From: Pseudomonas brassicacearum
GTDB lineage: Bacteria > Pseudomonadota > Gammaproteobacteria > Pseudomonadales > Pseudomonadaceae
NCBI RefSeq assembly: GCF_000585995.1
Contig: NZ_CP007410.1
Span: 3,871,430-3,935,429, forward strand
DNA: 64,000 nt
Direction: 5' to 3'
Numbering within the stretch: position 1 is the stretch's first letter; each line of letters begins with the position of its first letter. This document shows positions 29,674-39,190 of the stretch, piece by piece. The translations under genes were made by a program, and so were the position numbers. The notes below the pieces were generated by a model that was given only the letters and a program-made list of their open reading frames with translations, was not told where the DNA came from and ran no database searches.

Positions 29674-31134
29674 TCAGTTGGGTGCGGCAACGGTATGCAG
29701 AAGGCTGCCGACGCCATCGCGAACCAGGGCGCCATAGGCGCCTTGCACGGCATCGCGAAAGGCGGAGCGAGCCGACAGCTCGGCCGGGAAGACTTCATCC
29801 AGATCAAGAAAAGCATCCACCAATGACGGGCCTTCGAATCGCCCGGCAAGATCGGCAAAGGTGGCGCTCAATGGATCGTCAATCACCTGCACCGAACCAG
29901 CGGGCAACGGCTGCGTGCAGTAGCGAATCCAGGCCGCGATGCCCAATGCGGTACAGCCGATGCCACTTCCCTGGTCGAGCAATTGCTGCGCGCCAAGCAA
30001 CCAGCGTTGCGGCAGTTTCTGCGAGCCGTCCATGGCGATCTGACGCAGCCGATGTTGCAGGCTGTCATTGGCAAAGCGCGCCTTTAGATCGTGGGCATAG
30101 ACCGAAAGATCGATACCCGCTGGCATGTCCAAAGTGGGCGCTGCTTCCTCGGCCATGTAACGCCCGATCAGGCGCAACAGGTTCGCGTCACTGACGGCAT
30201 CGAAAACCGTTTCATGGCCCACCAACAGTCCCACATACGCCAGCAACGAATGGCTGCCATTGAGCATGCGCAGTTTCATCGTTTCGAACGGGCGTACGTC
30301 CGCCACCATCTGCACGCCCTCCACTTCCCAATCCGGGCGGCCGAGAGGAAAGTGATCCTCGATCACCCACTGGCTGAAGCTTTCACAGACCACTGCCGCC
30401 GGGTCGTGACAGTCCAGTTGCTCCAGTCGCTGGAAGGATTCGTCATCCATGGCCGGCACGATGCGGTCGACCATGCAGCTGGGAAACGCCACCTGTTGGT
30501 CGATCCACTGGGCCAGTGCCTCATCCTGCCTCGCCGCCAATGCGCTGACCGCCTGGCGGGTGCGCTGGCCGTTGTCGGGCATGTTGTCACAGCACAACAC
30601 GGTGAAGGCCGGGATGCCTGCGACGCGGCGCCGGCGCAGGGCTTCAAGGACAATGCCGGGCGCTGAGCGTGGCGTTTGCGGATGAGCGAGGTCATGGGCA
30701 ATCACCGGGTCTTCGCTGCGCAACTGCCCGGAGGAAGGGCTCAGGCAATAGCCTTTTTCGGTGACCGTGAGCGTGACGATCCGCGTTTGCGGCGCGGCCA
30801 TGCACTGCAGCAGCTGCTCCAGGTCAGCGCCGCCCTCGCCCACATACAAGGCCTGGCGCAGTACCCCGATCTCACGCAGCGTCACCTGTTCGCGGTCGCG
30901 GTACTCGGCAACAGTGTAGCGGCCGTCCCGCTCGCGCAATTGATCGACCAACCTGCGATTGGAGCGCAGGTTGGCACTGCACAGTCCCCAGTCACTTTCT
31001 CCATGGCGATTGAGATGGCGTTGCAGATAGACCGCCTGGTGGGCGCGATGAAACGCCCCCAAGCCCAGGTGCACGATACCGATCTGCGCCGCAGCGCCGG
31101 TGGAAGGTACACGTTTCACAACAGGCATCGACAC
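29674..31134 (-). CDS. uxuB: Fructuronate reductase (mannitol dehydrogenase family)
   Basis: A 486-residue polyol/uronate dehydrogenase. N-terminal NAD-binding domain ([17 protein letters not shown]), then [18 protein letters not shown], and the catalytic [17 protein letters not shown] (Lys, Asn, His). UxuB reduces D-fructuronate to D-mannonate with NADH. The UxuA neighbour supports this role over mannitol or tagaturonate reduction, although UxaB-like activity is possible. It lies 11 bp after the MFS transporter gene in the same operon. Confidence 0.88.
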   Translation of the reverse strand: MSMPVVKRVPSTGAAAQIGIVHLGLGAFHRAHQAVYLQRHLNRHGESDWGLCSANLRSNRRLVDQLRERDGRYTVAEYRDREQVTLREIGVLRQALYVGEGGADLEQLLQCMAAPQTRIVTLTVTEKGYCLSPSSGQLRSEDPVIAHDLAHPQTPRSAPGIVLEALRRRRVAGIPAFTVLCCDNMPDNGQRTRQAVSALAARQDEALAQWIDQQVAFPSCMVDRIVPAMDDESFQRLEQLDCHDPAAVVCESFSQWVIEDHFPLGRPDWEVEGVQMVADVRPFETMKLRMLNGSHSLLAYVGLLVGHETVFDAVSDANLLRLIGRYMAEEAAPTLDMPAGIDLSVYAHDLKARFANDSLQHRLRQIAMDGSQKLPQRWLLGAQQLLDQGSGIGCTALGIAAWIRYCTQPLPAGSVQVIDDPLSATFADLAGRFEGPSLVDAFLDLDEVFPAELSARSAFRDAVQGAYGALVRDGVGSLLHTVAAPN

Positions 31135-31145
31135 GCTCCTTCTGT

Positions 31146-32438
31146 TCAGGGATGGCTCAGGGCCGAAGCCGATTGGGAACCTTGTGCACCCAAGTCGCCG
31201 GTATCAGCTACCGACAGGGGTTTTACATAGCGCGCCACACATACGGCACCGATCACGGTCAACAGCCCCGCCAACAAGAACGCACTGGTGAACGAACCGG
31301 TGAATTGCACCAGGAAACCGGTCAAGGTCGGGCCGACGATGCCCGAGGTGTTCGCCAAAAAGTGCATGAAGCCACTGACGCCGCCCACCCGCGCCGCCGG
31401 TACGGTGTCCTGGATGATCGCCCAGTAGATCGCCCCGGTGAGGTACAGGAAGAACACCGCCAAAGCCACGAGAATGACCGCCGGATACAGGGTCTTGACC
31501 ATCCCGGCACAGGCGATACAGACGGCACAGGCCAGCAGGCACGTCACCAGCACCACTTTGCGGGAGAACATCATCCGCCCGGTTTTCTTGAACACGAAGT
31601 CGGAAATGAAACCGCCCAAGGCCAGGCCGAGGAAACCCAGCACCCAGGGAATGACTGTGGCGATGCTCATGTCCTTGACGTTCAGGCCGTGGGCCATGGT
31701 CAGGTAGCTCGGGAACCAGGTCAGGAAGAAGAACAGCGTGTAGTTATAGGAAAAGAACGCCAGGGAGGTAAACAACACTGTCGGCTGCTTGAGGTAGAAG
31801 CGCAACGGGAACACCGGTTGTGTCGCCAGCTCGCTTTGCCCCTCGGCCCGAAGAATCTCCTCGGCCCGCTCGCCCTCGGGCTTTTCCTTGACGAACTTGT
31901 ACCACACCGCCGCCCAGATCAAGCCGACCACCATGATAATGATGAACGAGACCTTCCAGCCGTAGGTGACGGCGATAAAGCCCACCACCGGGCCGGAAAT
32001 CGCCCCGCCCAGCGGCGTGCCGGACATCGACGTACCAATCGCCCGCGCCCTGCGCTTGGGGGCGTACCAGTTGTTGACCATCTTGCTGGTGGTCACGCTC
32101 AGTGGTCCTTCGCCCATGCCGAACAGAATCCGGATAAGCACCAGCGAAGCAAAGCCTACCGTCAGTACGGTCAGGCCGCTGAACAGCGACCACAACACCA
32201 TCGCCAACAGCAACGTGGTCTTGGCGCCGTAGCGGTCGGCAGCCCAGCCGCCGATGAAGTTGAAAGCGGCATAGCCGACGAAAAAGCTACTGAAGATCAT
32301 GCCCATCTCACCCGTACTCAGACCGTAGTCCTTCTGGATGAATGGAGCCGCCACAGACAATGCCGAACGGTCGAGGTAATTGATGACCCCGGCCAGGAAC
32401 AGCATGATGATGATTAAGCTACGTCCTTGACCAAACAT
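31146..32438 (-). CDS. MFS transporter, hexuronate (ExuT)-like
   Basis: A 430-residue major-facilitator protein of the anion:cation symporter family with 12 predicted helices. It has the N-terminal motif INYLDRSALSVAAPFIQKDYGLS, GWAADRYGAKTTL after helix 2, and a central loop rich in charged residues (about 190-215). Related proteins carry glucuronate/galacturonate or glucarate. Position within the uxuB-rspB-manD-kdgK operon makes hexuronate or aldonate the likely cargo. The exact substrate cannot be read from sequence. Confidence 0.85.
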   Translation of the reverse strand: MFGQGRSLIIIMLFLAGVINYLDRSALSVAAPFIQKDYGLSTGEMGMIFSSFFVGYAAFNFIGGWAADRYGAKTTLLLAMVLWSLFSGLTVLTVGFASLVLIRILFGMGEGPLSVTTSKMVNNWYAPKRRARAIGTSMSGTPLGGAISGPVVGFIAVTYGWKVSFIIIMVVGLIWAAVWYKFVKEKPEGERAEEILRAEGQSELATQPVFPLRFYLKQPTVLFTSLAFFSYNYTLFFFLTWFPSYLTMAHGLNVKDMSIATVIPWVLGFLGLALGGFISDFVFKKTGRMMFSRKVVLVTCLLACAVCIACAGMVKTLYPAVILVALAVFFLYLTGAIYWAIIQDTVPAARVGGVSGFMHFLANTSGIVGPTLTGFLVQFTGSFTSAFLLAGLLTVIGAVCVARYVKPLSVADTGDLGAQGSQSASALSHP

Positions 32439-32516
32439 GGTGGAGCCTCCCGCTTGTTGTGTTTATTCGGTGAGGATGCCCATAACAGGCACGATGAAAC
32501 CGGTGGTACAAACGGC

Positions 32517-33548
32517 TCAGTGATGGGCGTTCGTCAGCTCCACCAAGACCTTGCGGGTTTGCTCGGGGTGTTGCTCGATCAGCTCGATGGCGCCGGGCAT
32601 CTCGTCGAAGGTGACGCGATGGCTGATCAGGTCCTGGACCTGTAACTGGCCGCTGGCAATCAGCTCGATCACCTTGGGGAACTTGCGGTTGTTGAGCCGC
32701 GAACCCACCAGGGTCAGTTCCTTCTTGATCATCTCCAACTGCACCAGGTCGCTGGGCGTGGCCGTGAAACCCAGTAGCCCGATGCGGCCGGCCGGCGAGG
32801 CCAGGCGCACCATCTGCGGCATCAGCGCCGGAATGCAGGCGGCATCGACAATCAACGGCACGCCCTCGCCCTGGGTGAGCTCACGCATCGTCGCTTCGAC
32901 ATCGACTTGCTGGCCGTTGAGGGTCCGGCTCGCGCCCAGGGCCCGCGCCGTCTCCAGGCGGCTGTCGATGACATCGGTCACCGTGATGTCGGTCAGGCCG
33001 AGCGCCCGGGCCATCTGCACCAACGTCAGGCCGATCACCCCGGCGCCGTAGATCAGGATGCTGTCCCCCGGATGGGGCTGCATGCGATCGAGCACATTCA
33101 GGGCAATGGAATAAGGCTCGACCAGAGCGCCGTGGCTGAGGGACATCGAGTCGGGCAAACGATGGGCGTTCTCTGCCGGCACGCAGACTTGCTCGCTGAA
33201 GCCGCCATCGCGGTGCACGCCGATCACTTGCAGCCGGGTGCAGACATTGGGCCGGCCGATGCGGCAGGGATAGCAGGTGCCGCAGCTGATCACCGGATCG
33301 ATGCACACCCGGTCGCCCACTTGCAGGTGCTCTACCCCTTCGCCGACTTGCCGGACCACGCCGGAAAACTCGTGGCCGGTCACACGGGGAAAGCGCACGA
33401 ATGCGTTCTGCCCGTGAATAATGTGCATGTCCGAGCCACAGATGCCGGCATACGCCACATCCACCTGGACCTCGCCAGGGGCAACCTGGGGTGAGTCGAC
33501 CTGGGCCAACCCGAACTCGAAGGGTGCTCTTACCTGAAACGCTTTCAT
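32517..33548 (-). CDS. Zinc-binding dehydrogenase, RspB-like (L-gulonate 5-dehydrogenase type)
   Basis: A 343-residue medium-chain dehydrogenase with catalytic zinc ([29 protein letters not shown]), structural zinc cysteines ([15 protein letters not shown]) and Rossmann IYGAGVIGL. It is paired with a ManD-type dehydratase, as RspB is with RspA in E. coli, where RspB-type enzymes oxidise L-gulonate to D-fructuronate. The start at 33548 follows AGGAG; the longer open frame upstream is spurious. It is paralogous to the dehydrogenase at 24326-25336. Confidence 0.85.
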   Translation of the reverse strand: MKAFQVRAPFEFGLAQVDSPQVAPGEVQVDVAYAGICGSDMHIIHGQNAFVRFPRVTGHEFSGVVRQVGEGVEHLQVGDRVCIDPVISCGTCYPCRIGRPNVCTRLQVIGVHRDGGFSEQVCVPAENAHRLPDSMSLSHGALVEPYSIALNVLDRMQPHPGDSILIYGAGVIGLTLVQMARALGLTDITVTDVIDSRLETARALGASRTLNGQQVDVEATMRELTQGEGVPLIVDAACIPALMPQMVRLASPAGRIGLLGFTATPSDLVQLEMIKKELTLVGSRLNNRKFPKVIELIASGQLQVQDLISHRVTFDEMPGAIELIEQHPEQTRKVLVELTNAHH

Positions 33549-33600
33549 CGGGTTACTCCTGACGGGACATCCGCCCCGCTTTCTATGTGGTGGAAACGCT

Positions 33601-34812
33601 TTACCAGTGCCAGAGCGTGCCGTCTTCGAGACGGTTGACCGGCAGGCTGGCGCGTTTGTAGGGGTATTGGCGGGCGAGGTCTTCATCAATGTCGACGCCG
33701 TGCCCCGGTGCTTCGCCCGGCGTGAAATGGCCGTCCTCGAAGCGATAGGCATGGGGGAAGACTTCATCGATGCGCGCTTCGTGAGGCATGTGCTCCTGGA
33801 TGCCGAAGTTGGGCACCCAGGTATCGAAATGCAGGGCCGCGCCCATGCACACCGGCGACAGGTCGGTGGCGCCGTGAAAACCGGTGCGCACCTGGAACAA
33901 CGCGGCAAAATCGGCAATGCGTCGCACATGGGTAATGCCGCCGGCATGTACCAGCGTCGTGCGGATGTAGTCGATCAACTGTTCCTGGATCAGCTCGCGG
34001 CAGTCATGGATGGAGTTGAACACCTCGCCAACGGCCAACGGCGTGGTGGTGTGCTGGCGGATCAGGCGAAAGGCCTGCTGGTTCTCGGCTGGCGTACAGT
34101 CTTCGAGCCAGAACAGGTTGTACGGCTCAACGGCCTTGCCCAGGCGCCCCGCTTCGATCGGCGTGAGGCGATGGTGCACGTCATGGAGGATGTGCAGGTC
34201 GTCGCCAAAACGTTCGCGCACGGCGGCGAACAGCTTGGGTACGTAATTGAGGTATTTGGCCGTGTCCCAGACGTGTTCGGCCGGCAGGTCGCTGTCGGCC
34301 GGCTCGTAGCGCTCGCCGCTGCGCTTGGCGACGCCGTAGGTGGTGGCGATACCGGGCACGCCGCATTGCACACGCACGGCTTTATAGCCCAGCTCGACGT
34401 GGCGGGCGACCTCGTCCAGGCAACCTTCGATGTCCCTGCCGGTGGCATGCCCATAGACCATCACCCGCTCGCGGCTCTTGCCACCCAGCAACTGATACAA
34501 CGGCATGTTCGCCGCCTTGGCCTTGATGTCCCAGAGCGCCACATCGACGGCGGCGATGGCGGTCATGGTCACCGGGCCACGGCGCCAGTACGCGCCGCGA
34601 TACAAGTACTGCCAGATGTCCTCGATGCGGTGGGCGTCGCGGCCGATCAGCGCGGGAAGAACGTGTTCCTCCAGATAAGCGACCACCGCCAGTTCGCGGC
34701 CATTCAACGTCGCGTCGCCGATGCCGTAGATGCCCTCGTCGGTGACGATCTTCAGGGTGACCAGGTTGCGACCCGGGCAGGTAACGATGACGCGCGCTTC
34801 AATGATTTTCAT
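33601..34812 (-). CDS. manD: D-mannonate dehydratase, ManD/RspA (enolase superfamily)
   Basis: A 403-residue enolase-superfamily enzyme, the usual ManD length. It shows [57 protein letters not shown] (metal ligand region), [11 protein letters not shown], and the late [14 protein letters not shown]. It should dehydrate D-mannonate (some members D-gluconate) to the 2-keto-3-deoxy acid. The start at 34812 is the first codon of the family N-terminus. It follows kdgK by 4 bp in the operon. Coexistence with UxuA is unusual in being redundant within one operon. Confidence 0.9.
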   Translation of the reverse strand: MKIIEARVIVTCPGRNLVTLKIVTDEGIYGIGDATLNGRELAVVAYLEEHVLPALIGRDAHRIEDIWQYLYRGAYWRRGPVTMTAIAAVDVALWDIKAKAANMPLYQLLGGKSRERVMVYGHATGRDIEGCLDEVARHVELGYKAVRVQCGVPGIATTYGVAKRSGERYEPADSDLPAEHVWDTAKYLNYVPKLFAAVRERFGDDLHILHDVHHRLTPIEAGRLGKAVEPYNLFWLEDCTPAENQQAFRLIRQHTTTPLAVGEVFNSIHDCRELIQEQLIDYIRTTLVHAGGITHVRRIADFAALFQVRTGFHGATDLSPVCMGAALHFDTWVPNFGIQEHMPHEARIDEVFPHAYRFEDGHFTPGEAPGHGVDIDEDLARQYPYKRASLPVNRLEDGTLWHW

Positions 34813-34816
34813 AAGC

Positions 34817-35812
34817 TCAAACCTGTGCAACAGAAGGAAATGAGGGCGTTCCCATGCTGGGCATGGCCGCTTGGGGAATCAGCGCGCCTCGGTACTGGAC
34901 AACCTGGGCAGCCAGGCGGTGGCCCCAGCGCGCGGCCTGCTCCGGGTCCCCGCCTTGCAGGCGGCAGGCCAGGTAAGCGGCGCTGAACGAATCGCCAGCG
35001 GCGGTGGTGTCGATGACATGGGCAACGTTCTGCGCGGGCACCTCGAAACGGCCCGCCGGGGCTTGGATCAAACAGGACGCGGCGCCGCGCTTGAGGGCCA
35101 CTTCGCTGACGCCTGCCTGCGCATAAGCGCTGAACAAGGCGTCGGTATCGCGATAGCCGAACAGCATCGCGTCATCGTCCCACGTGACCAAGGCCAGGTC
35201 GGTCAGGCGCAGCAGATCGCGATAGGCCTGTCGGGCGATGTCGGGATCGGGCCAGAGGTGGGGACGGTAGTTGTTGTCGAAGACGATGCGGGTGCCCGCT
35301 TGGCGAGCTCGCTGCAGGGCCTGCATCAGGCGCTCGCGCCCTTCGAGCGTGAGGATCGCCAGGCTGATGCCACTCAGGTAGACATAGTCGAACCCCGCCA
35401 GCGCTTCCAGCATGGCGTCGGCCTCGGGACCGTCGAACATGCGCCGCGCCGCCGCTTCCCCACGCCAGTAGAGGAAACGCCGCTCGCCGTGTGGGTCGGT
35501 CTGGATGAAATACAACCCCGGCAGCGCGCCTTCGATCACCCGGACATGGCCGTCCGAGATCCCCTCGTTTCGCCAGGATCGGCCCATGGCCAGGCTGAAT
35601 GCATCGCCACCCACGGCCGTCATGTAGTCCACGGTCACCGCGGTGCGCGCACTCAATCGGGCCAAATAGACCGCCGTGTTGAGCGTGTCGCCACCGAAGG
35701 TCTGGGTGATCGCAGCGCCCGGCTCACCGAGCATCTCGATCATGCACTCCCCCACCAGCGCCACCTTCAAGGGGCGGGTGTGTGAGCCATGAGTCCGTGT
35801 TTCATCCATCAT
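34817..35812 (-). CDS. kdgK: 2-keto-3-deoxygluconate kinase
   Basis: A 331-residue PfkB-family sugar kinase. N-terminal [35 protein letters not shown], a middle [10 protein letters not shown], and the ATP/anion-hole motif [14 protein letters not shown] with the catalytic Asp. It phosphorylates KDG to KDPG, joining the Entner-Doudoroff pathway. It is the first gene of the six-gene minus-strand operon and lies opposite the IclR regulator; both genes face two KdgR-like boxes. ATG codons at 35812 and 35809 are adjacent; the first has AAAGG six bases upstream. Confidence 0.92.
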   Translation of the reverse strand: MMDETRTHGSHTRPLKVALVGECMIEMLGEPGAAITQTFGGDTLNTAVYLARLSARTAVTVDYMTAVGGDAFSLAMGRSWRNEGISDGHVRVIEGALPGLYFIQTDPHGERRFLYWRGEAAARRMFDGPEADAMLEALAGFDYVYLSGISLAILTLEGRERLMQALQRARQAGTRIVFDNNYRPHLWPDPDIARQAYRDLLRLTDLALVTWDDDAMLFGYRDTDALFSAYAQAGVSEVALKRGAASCLIQAPAGRFEVPAQNVAHVIDTTAAGDSFSAAYLACRLQGGDPEQAARWGHRLAAQVVQYRGALIPQAAMPSMGTPSFPSVAQV

Positions 35813-35831
35813 TACGCGCCTTTCTTATGTT

Positions 35832-35850
35832 TTTAAAACGGCGTTTCATT
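35832..35850. promoter_or_regulatory. KdgR-like operator 1 (kdgK side)
   Basis: TTTAAAACGGCGTTTCATT matches the enterobacterial KdgR consensus AATRAAAYRNYRTTTYATT at 17 of 19 positions. It lies 20 bp upstream of the kdgK start, where bound repressor would block the operon promoter. Consensus recalled from the literature; binding is inference. Confidence 0.7.
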
Positions 35851-35899
35851 TTTCTTTCAAGGCCCGAGTCTAGCCAGATTTCTCGCCCCGTCAAGCAAA

Positions 35900-35918
35900 A
35901 ATGAAACAGCGTTTTGTT
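35900..35918. promoter_or_regulatory. KdgR-like operator 2 (regulator side)
   Basis: AATGAAACAGCGTTTTGTT matches the KdgR consensus at 18 of 19 positions. It lies 46 bp upstream of the IclR gene start and is an inverted copy of operator 1, suggesting autoregulation and joint control of the divergent promoters. Confidence 0.7.
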
Positions 35919-35963
35919 CTGCTTGCGTATATCCTTGGGTTTTACTTTCACGTTGGAGCCTTC

Positions 35964-36746
35964 ATGGACAACAGCGTCATCCCAAGCAACGATCTGGTGT
36001 CGGCGGTTGGCCGGACCATGGCCGTACTCGAGGCTCTGGCCGAGCATCCGGAAGAAAGCGGCGTCTCGGAAATCGCCACCAAACTGGACATGTCCAAGGC
36101 CACGGTTTATCGCTTTCTGCAGTCGCTCAAGGCGCGGGGGTATGTGGTGCAGGATGCCGAGGATCGCTATCGCCTCAGCGTCCGGCTATTCGAGCTGGGG
36201 GCCCAGGCCCTGCCCCACCTGGACATCGTCCGGGAAGCAGAACCGGGCATGCGCCGGATCAACGAGCTGACGGGCGAGACGGTTCACCTGGGGATTCTCG
36301 ACGAAGGCAGCATCGTCTACGTGCACAAGATCGACTCCAAGTACAACCTGCGCATGTACTCGCGCATTGGCCGGCGGGCGCCGTTGTACTGCACCGGCAT
36401 CGGCAAGGTGCTGATGGCCTGGCTGGAAGAAGATGAGCTGCTGGCGCACCTCAAGGAAGAAAGCTTCGAGCGCCGCACGGCCAACACCTTGACCAGCGTC
36501 GAAGCCTATCTGGAAGAACTGGAAACGGTTCGCCGACAAGGCTATGCCGAAGACCATGAAGAGTTCGAAGACAACATGCGCTGCCTGGCGGCACCGATTC
36601 GCGACCGTTTCGGGCACGTGATCGGCGGCATGAGCGTTTCATTCCCGTGTTTTCGCTTCAGGGAAGAATTGAAGCAGGACTACGTCAAGCAACTGATGGA
36701 GGCCACGCAGCAGATTTCAGCTCAGTTGGGCTGGCACCCGCGTTGA
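35964..36746 (+). CDS. kdgR: IclR-family regulator, KdgR-like
   Basis: A 260-residue IclR regulator. Winged helix at residues ~10-75 (LVSAVGRTMAVLEALAEHPEESGVSEIATKLDMSKATVYRFLQSL) and an effector domain from ~85 (INELTGETVHLGILDEGSIVYVHKI; YCTGIGKVLMAWL). The start at 35964 has GGAG upstream; an earlier ATG at 35901 lies inside operator 2. Position opposite kdgK and the KdgR boxes argue that it is the KDG-responsive repressor of the hexuronate operon. The symbol is assigned by this context. Confidence 0.82.
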   Translation: MDNSVIPSNDLVSAVGRTMAVLEALAEHPEESGVSEIATKLDMSKATVYRFLQSLKARGYVVQDAEDRYRLSVRLFELGAQALPHLDIVREAEPGMRRINELTGETVHLGILDEGSIVYVHKIDSKYNLRMYSRIGRRAPLYCTGIGKVLMAWLEEDELLAHLKEESFERRTANTLTSVEAYLEELETVRRQGYAEDHEEFEDNMRCLAAPIRDRFGHVIGGMSVSFPCFRFREELKQDYVKQLMEATQQISAQLGWHPR

Positions 36747-36766
36747 GTCGCTGCGGGTGCTGAGAG

Positions 36767-37675
36767 TCAGTTCGGGCCTGATCCAACCTCACTCATACGG
36801 GACGTCGATATGAACCCTGTGATGGCCGCGACGACCTCGGCACCCCGCTCAAGGTAGGGCACATGCCCGCAATCCTCGATGACCTGGCCGCAGGCATCGG
36901 GCAGTTGCGAGAGCAGGTCCTCCAGGGCGGCGGGCAGGAACACTTGGTCATGTCGCCCCCAGATCACCAGGGTCCTCGAAGCGATCTGCGGAAGCCGTTC
37001 AAGAAGGACGTCCAGGCCTTCACGGCGAAAATCCTCGACGGCCCGCTGCACCGCAGCAAACTTCGATTTGCCGCTGGCCGCCATGGCCTGGGCCAGGCGT
37101 CCGCCTACTCGGGGCGGTTCCTTGAACACCAGGCTCCAGAAGCGCTTCATCTCCGCCACCGTACGATAGCCGAAGAGCGTTCCCTGCCCTTGCAGGCTGG
37201 CCTGCAAGGCCGGGCCGAGCGCCGCCGAGCCGAGACCGGCGGGTGCCAGCAAGACCAGATGACTAACCCGTTGTGGGTGTTTCGCGGCATACAGCCCCGC
37301 CACGCAACCGCCCAACGAGCTGCCGACCAGCACGAACGGCCCCTCGCCTAGCGTTTCCAACAACCCCTCCAGCTCCGCCAGCAAGGCCTGTGGTCCGAAG
37401 CCTGCGTTCGGCTCATAGGAGGATTGGCCATGCCCTGGCAGATCGACGAACACGCAGGAGTGATGCCGCGCCATCCCCAGAATCGCGGGCCCCCACTGGT
37501 CCTTGCTGGCGCCCAAGCCATGAAGGATGACCAGTGTCGGCCCCTTCTGACAGGCAGTGCCCTGAAGATAGGCCAAGCGCCCCTGCCCGCTGGTGTGCCA
37601 GCGCAGTTTCAAACCGAACTTCCAGCGCTGGACCTGGCGCAAGGTACCTAGCAACAGCCGATCAACGCTGTTCAT
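36767..37675 (-). CDS. Alpha/beta-hydrolase
   Basis: A 302-residue alpha/beta-hydrolase with oxyanion motif LHGLGASKDQW, nucleophile elbow VGSSLGG (Ser), acid WGRHDQVF and His in CGHVPYLE. The triad is complete. It is the last gene of the six-gene operon starting at 41782, and its start overlaps the EamA stop by 14 bp. In this setting it could release or hydrolyse a CoA, amide or lactone intermediate, but the substrate is unknown. No signal peptide. Confidence 0.85.
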   Translation of the reverse strand: MNSVDRLLLGTLRQVQRWKFGLKLRWHTSGQGRLAYLQGTACQKGPTLVILHGLGASKDQWGPAILGMARHHSCVFVDLPGHGQSSYEPNAGFGPQALLAELEGLLETLGEGPFVLVGSSLGGCVAGLYAAKHPQRVSHLVLLAPAGLGSAALGPALQASLQGQGTLFGYRTVAEMKRFWSLVFKEPPRVGGRLAQAMAASGKSKFAAVQRAVEDFRREGLDVLLERLPQIASRTLVIWGRHDQVFLPAALEDLLSQLPDACGQVIEDCGHVPYLERGAEVVAAITGFISTSRMSEVGSGPN

Positions 37676-38570
37676 CCGCCACTCCTCGCCCTTTGCTGCT
37701 GCCAGCCTTGAGAAAGAACTTTGCGGGTAGCCGGAGTTGGCAGAGCGCCACGCCGGACAACGTCAACACCGCCCCGATCACCAGGCGCTGGCTGATGCCT
37801 TCGGCGAGCATGATCTGGCTGACGGCGATTGCGAACAGCGGCACCAAGAGCAGGTACGGGCTCAGTTGCTGCATCGAGTTGCGTCCAAGCAACCAGAACC
37901 ACAGGCCGAATCCCAGGAGACCGCCACTGAGCGCCGTGTAGAGGACTGCCCACCACGCCTGTGCGCTGGCCGTATAGACGCTCGCCCATTGCCCGCCTTC
38001 CTGGACGAAGGACCACAACAACAGTTGCGGCGCGGCGATGACCGCGGTCCAGGCACTCAAGGCCAGCGGATCCAGCGGCCCGAGACGCTTGGTCAACACC
38101 GATCCGACAGCGAATGCCAAAGCCGCCAGCGCTACCAGCAGCATACCGACGAATGTCCCGCTCGCCGACGGTTTGGCCAGCAGCACCAAGACACCGGCGA
38201 ACGCCAGCAGAATGCCCGCCAGTACCCGCACCTTCAGGACTTCACCCAATAATGCGAACGCCAGAATCAGGGTAAAGGGTGCCGTCAACTGATAGATGAT
38301 TGCCGAAGTAGAGGCATCTACCCGGGCGATGCCGCAATACAGCAAGCCAAAATGCAAAGTGCCGGTAATCGTGGCAATCACGGCCACGGACGCGAACTGC
38401 TCGCGCTTGATCCGCTTGAGCAGAGGCATGAGAAACAGCGCCATGATCGCGTAGCGCATAGCGACCATGAGGATAGGCGGCAGCTCGGCGCCCCCCATCT
38501 TCACGGCGGTAACCTGGGCGCCCCAGAGCAATGCGACCAGCAGCGCTAGCAATGAATCTTTCAATGGCAT
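37662..38570 (-). CDS. EamA/DMT-family transporter
   Basis: A 302-residue membrane protein with ten predicted helices in two EamA repeats (MPLKDSLLALLVALLWGAQVTAVKMGGAELPP... and AWWAVLYTALSGGLLGFGLWFWLLGRN...). Family members export amino acids, their derivatives and other small metabolites. It is the fifth gene of the cluster operon, with a 5-bp gap to the flavoprotein gene, so it is a candidate exporter of the cluster product. Confidence 0.85.
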   Translation of the reverse strand: MPLKDSLLALLVALLWGAQVTAVKMGGAELPPILMVAMRYAIMALFLMPLLKRIKREQFASVAVIATITGTLHFGLLYCGIARVDASTSAIIYQLTAPFTLILAFALLGEVLKVRVLAGILLAFAGVLVLLAKPSASGTFVGMLLVALAALAFAVGSVLTKRLGPLDPLALSAWTAVIAAPQLLLWSFVQEGGQWASVYTASAQAWWAVLYTALSGGLLGFGLWFWLLGRNSMQQLSPYLLLVPLFAIAVSQIMLAEGISQRLVIGAVLTLSGVALCQLRLPAKFFLKAGSSKGRGVADEQR

Positions 38571-38575
38571 GACAG

Positions 38576-39187
38576 TTATCCCTTCTGAAATTGAATGGGC
38601 CGCAGGATTCTTTCCGGCTTGCTTGTGGCAACCCCCGCTGGATTCAGTCGACGGTAGTGCTCACAGAGCCGGTCCAGCGTCTCGCACAAGGCCTGCTCCG
38701 CTTCAGGATCGTGGGCCAGCTGTGTCTGGAAGCACGGCGGGAATCCCGATCCGACCAGAATCATCTTGTTGAGCAGTACGTTCAGCGCGACCTGGGAGAA
38801 AACAGCTGTGTGCCCATAGCGCCGACCGACGACCGCAATCGCCGCGAGCTTGTCGCGCAGCGGGCGTTGGCGTGGACGCAAGAAGCCATAGCCGACCCGC
38901 TCCAGAAACGCCTGGAAACGACTGTTGGTGCCGTAGGCGTGCATGACGGGGAGATAGAGCACCGCATCGGCGCGGTCCAGCCGCGCCACCAACTGTCCGA
39001 CGTCGTCCTGCAACGCGCAGTCCTGGTCTGAACAGGCGTTGTCGGCATCGCAATAGTCGATCCGGTAGTCCTTGAGCCAGATGGCATCGACCTCGACCTC
39101 CTCGCCCAAGTGGCGGCGCACCAGCGCCACCACCCGTGCACTGACACCACAAGGTCGGCTGGAGCCGACAATGATGGTCAGGTTCAT
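38576..39187 (-). CDS. NADPH-dependent FMN reductase-like flavodoxin-fold protein
   Basis: A 203-residue flavodoxin-fold protein. It starts with the FMN phosphate-binding motif IIVGSSRPCGVSARVV and has LYLPVMHAYGTNSRFQAFLERVG for the isoalloxazine side. Cys residues in YCDADNACSDQDCALQDD resemble the cysteine spacing of iron-sulfur flavoproteins, so a redox cluster or disulfide is possible. It probably supplies electrons to the diiron enzyme encoded 3 bp upstream (inference). Confidence 0.8.
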   Translation of the reverse strand: MNLTIIVGSSRPCGVSARVVALVRRHLGEEVEVDAIWLKDYRIDYCDADNACSDQDCALQDDVGQLVARLDRADAVLYLPVMHAYGTNSRFQAFLERVGYGFLRPRQRPLRDKLAAIAVVGRRYGHTAVFSQVALNVLLNKMILVGSGFPPCFQTQLAHDPEAEQALCETLDRLCEHYRRLNPAGVATSKPERILRPIQFQKG

Positions 39188-39190
39188 GAT

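Noticed and set aside
33549..33947. N-terminal extension of the RspB-like dehydrogenase
   Set aside because: 133 extra residues are the shadow of manD in another frame; a good binding site precedes 33548.
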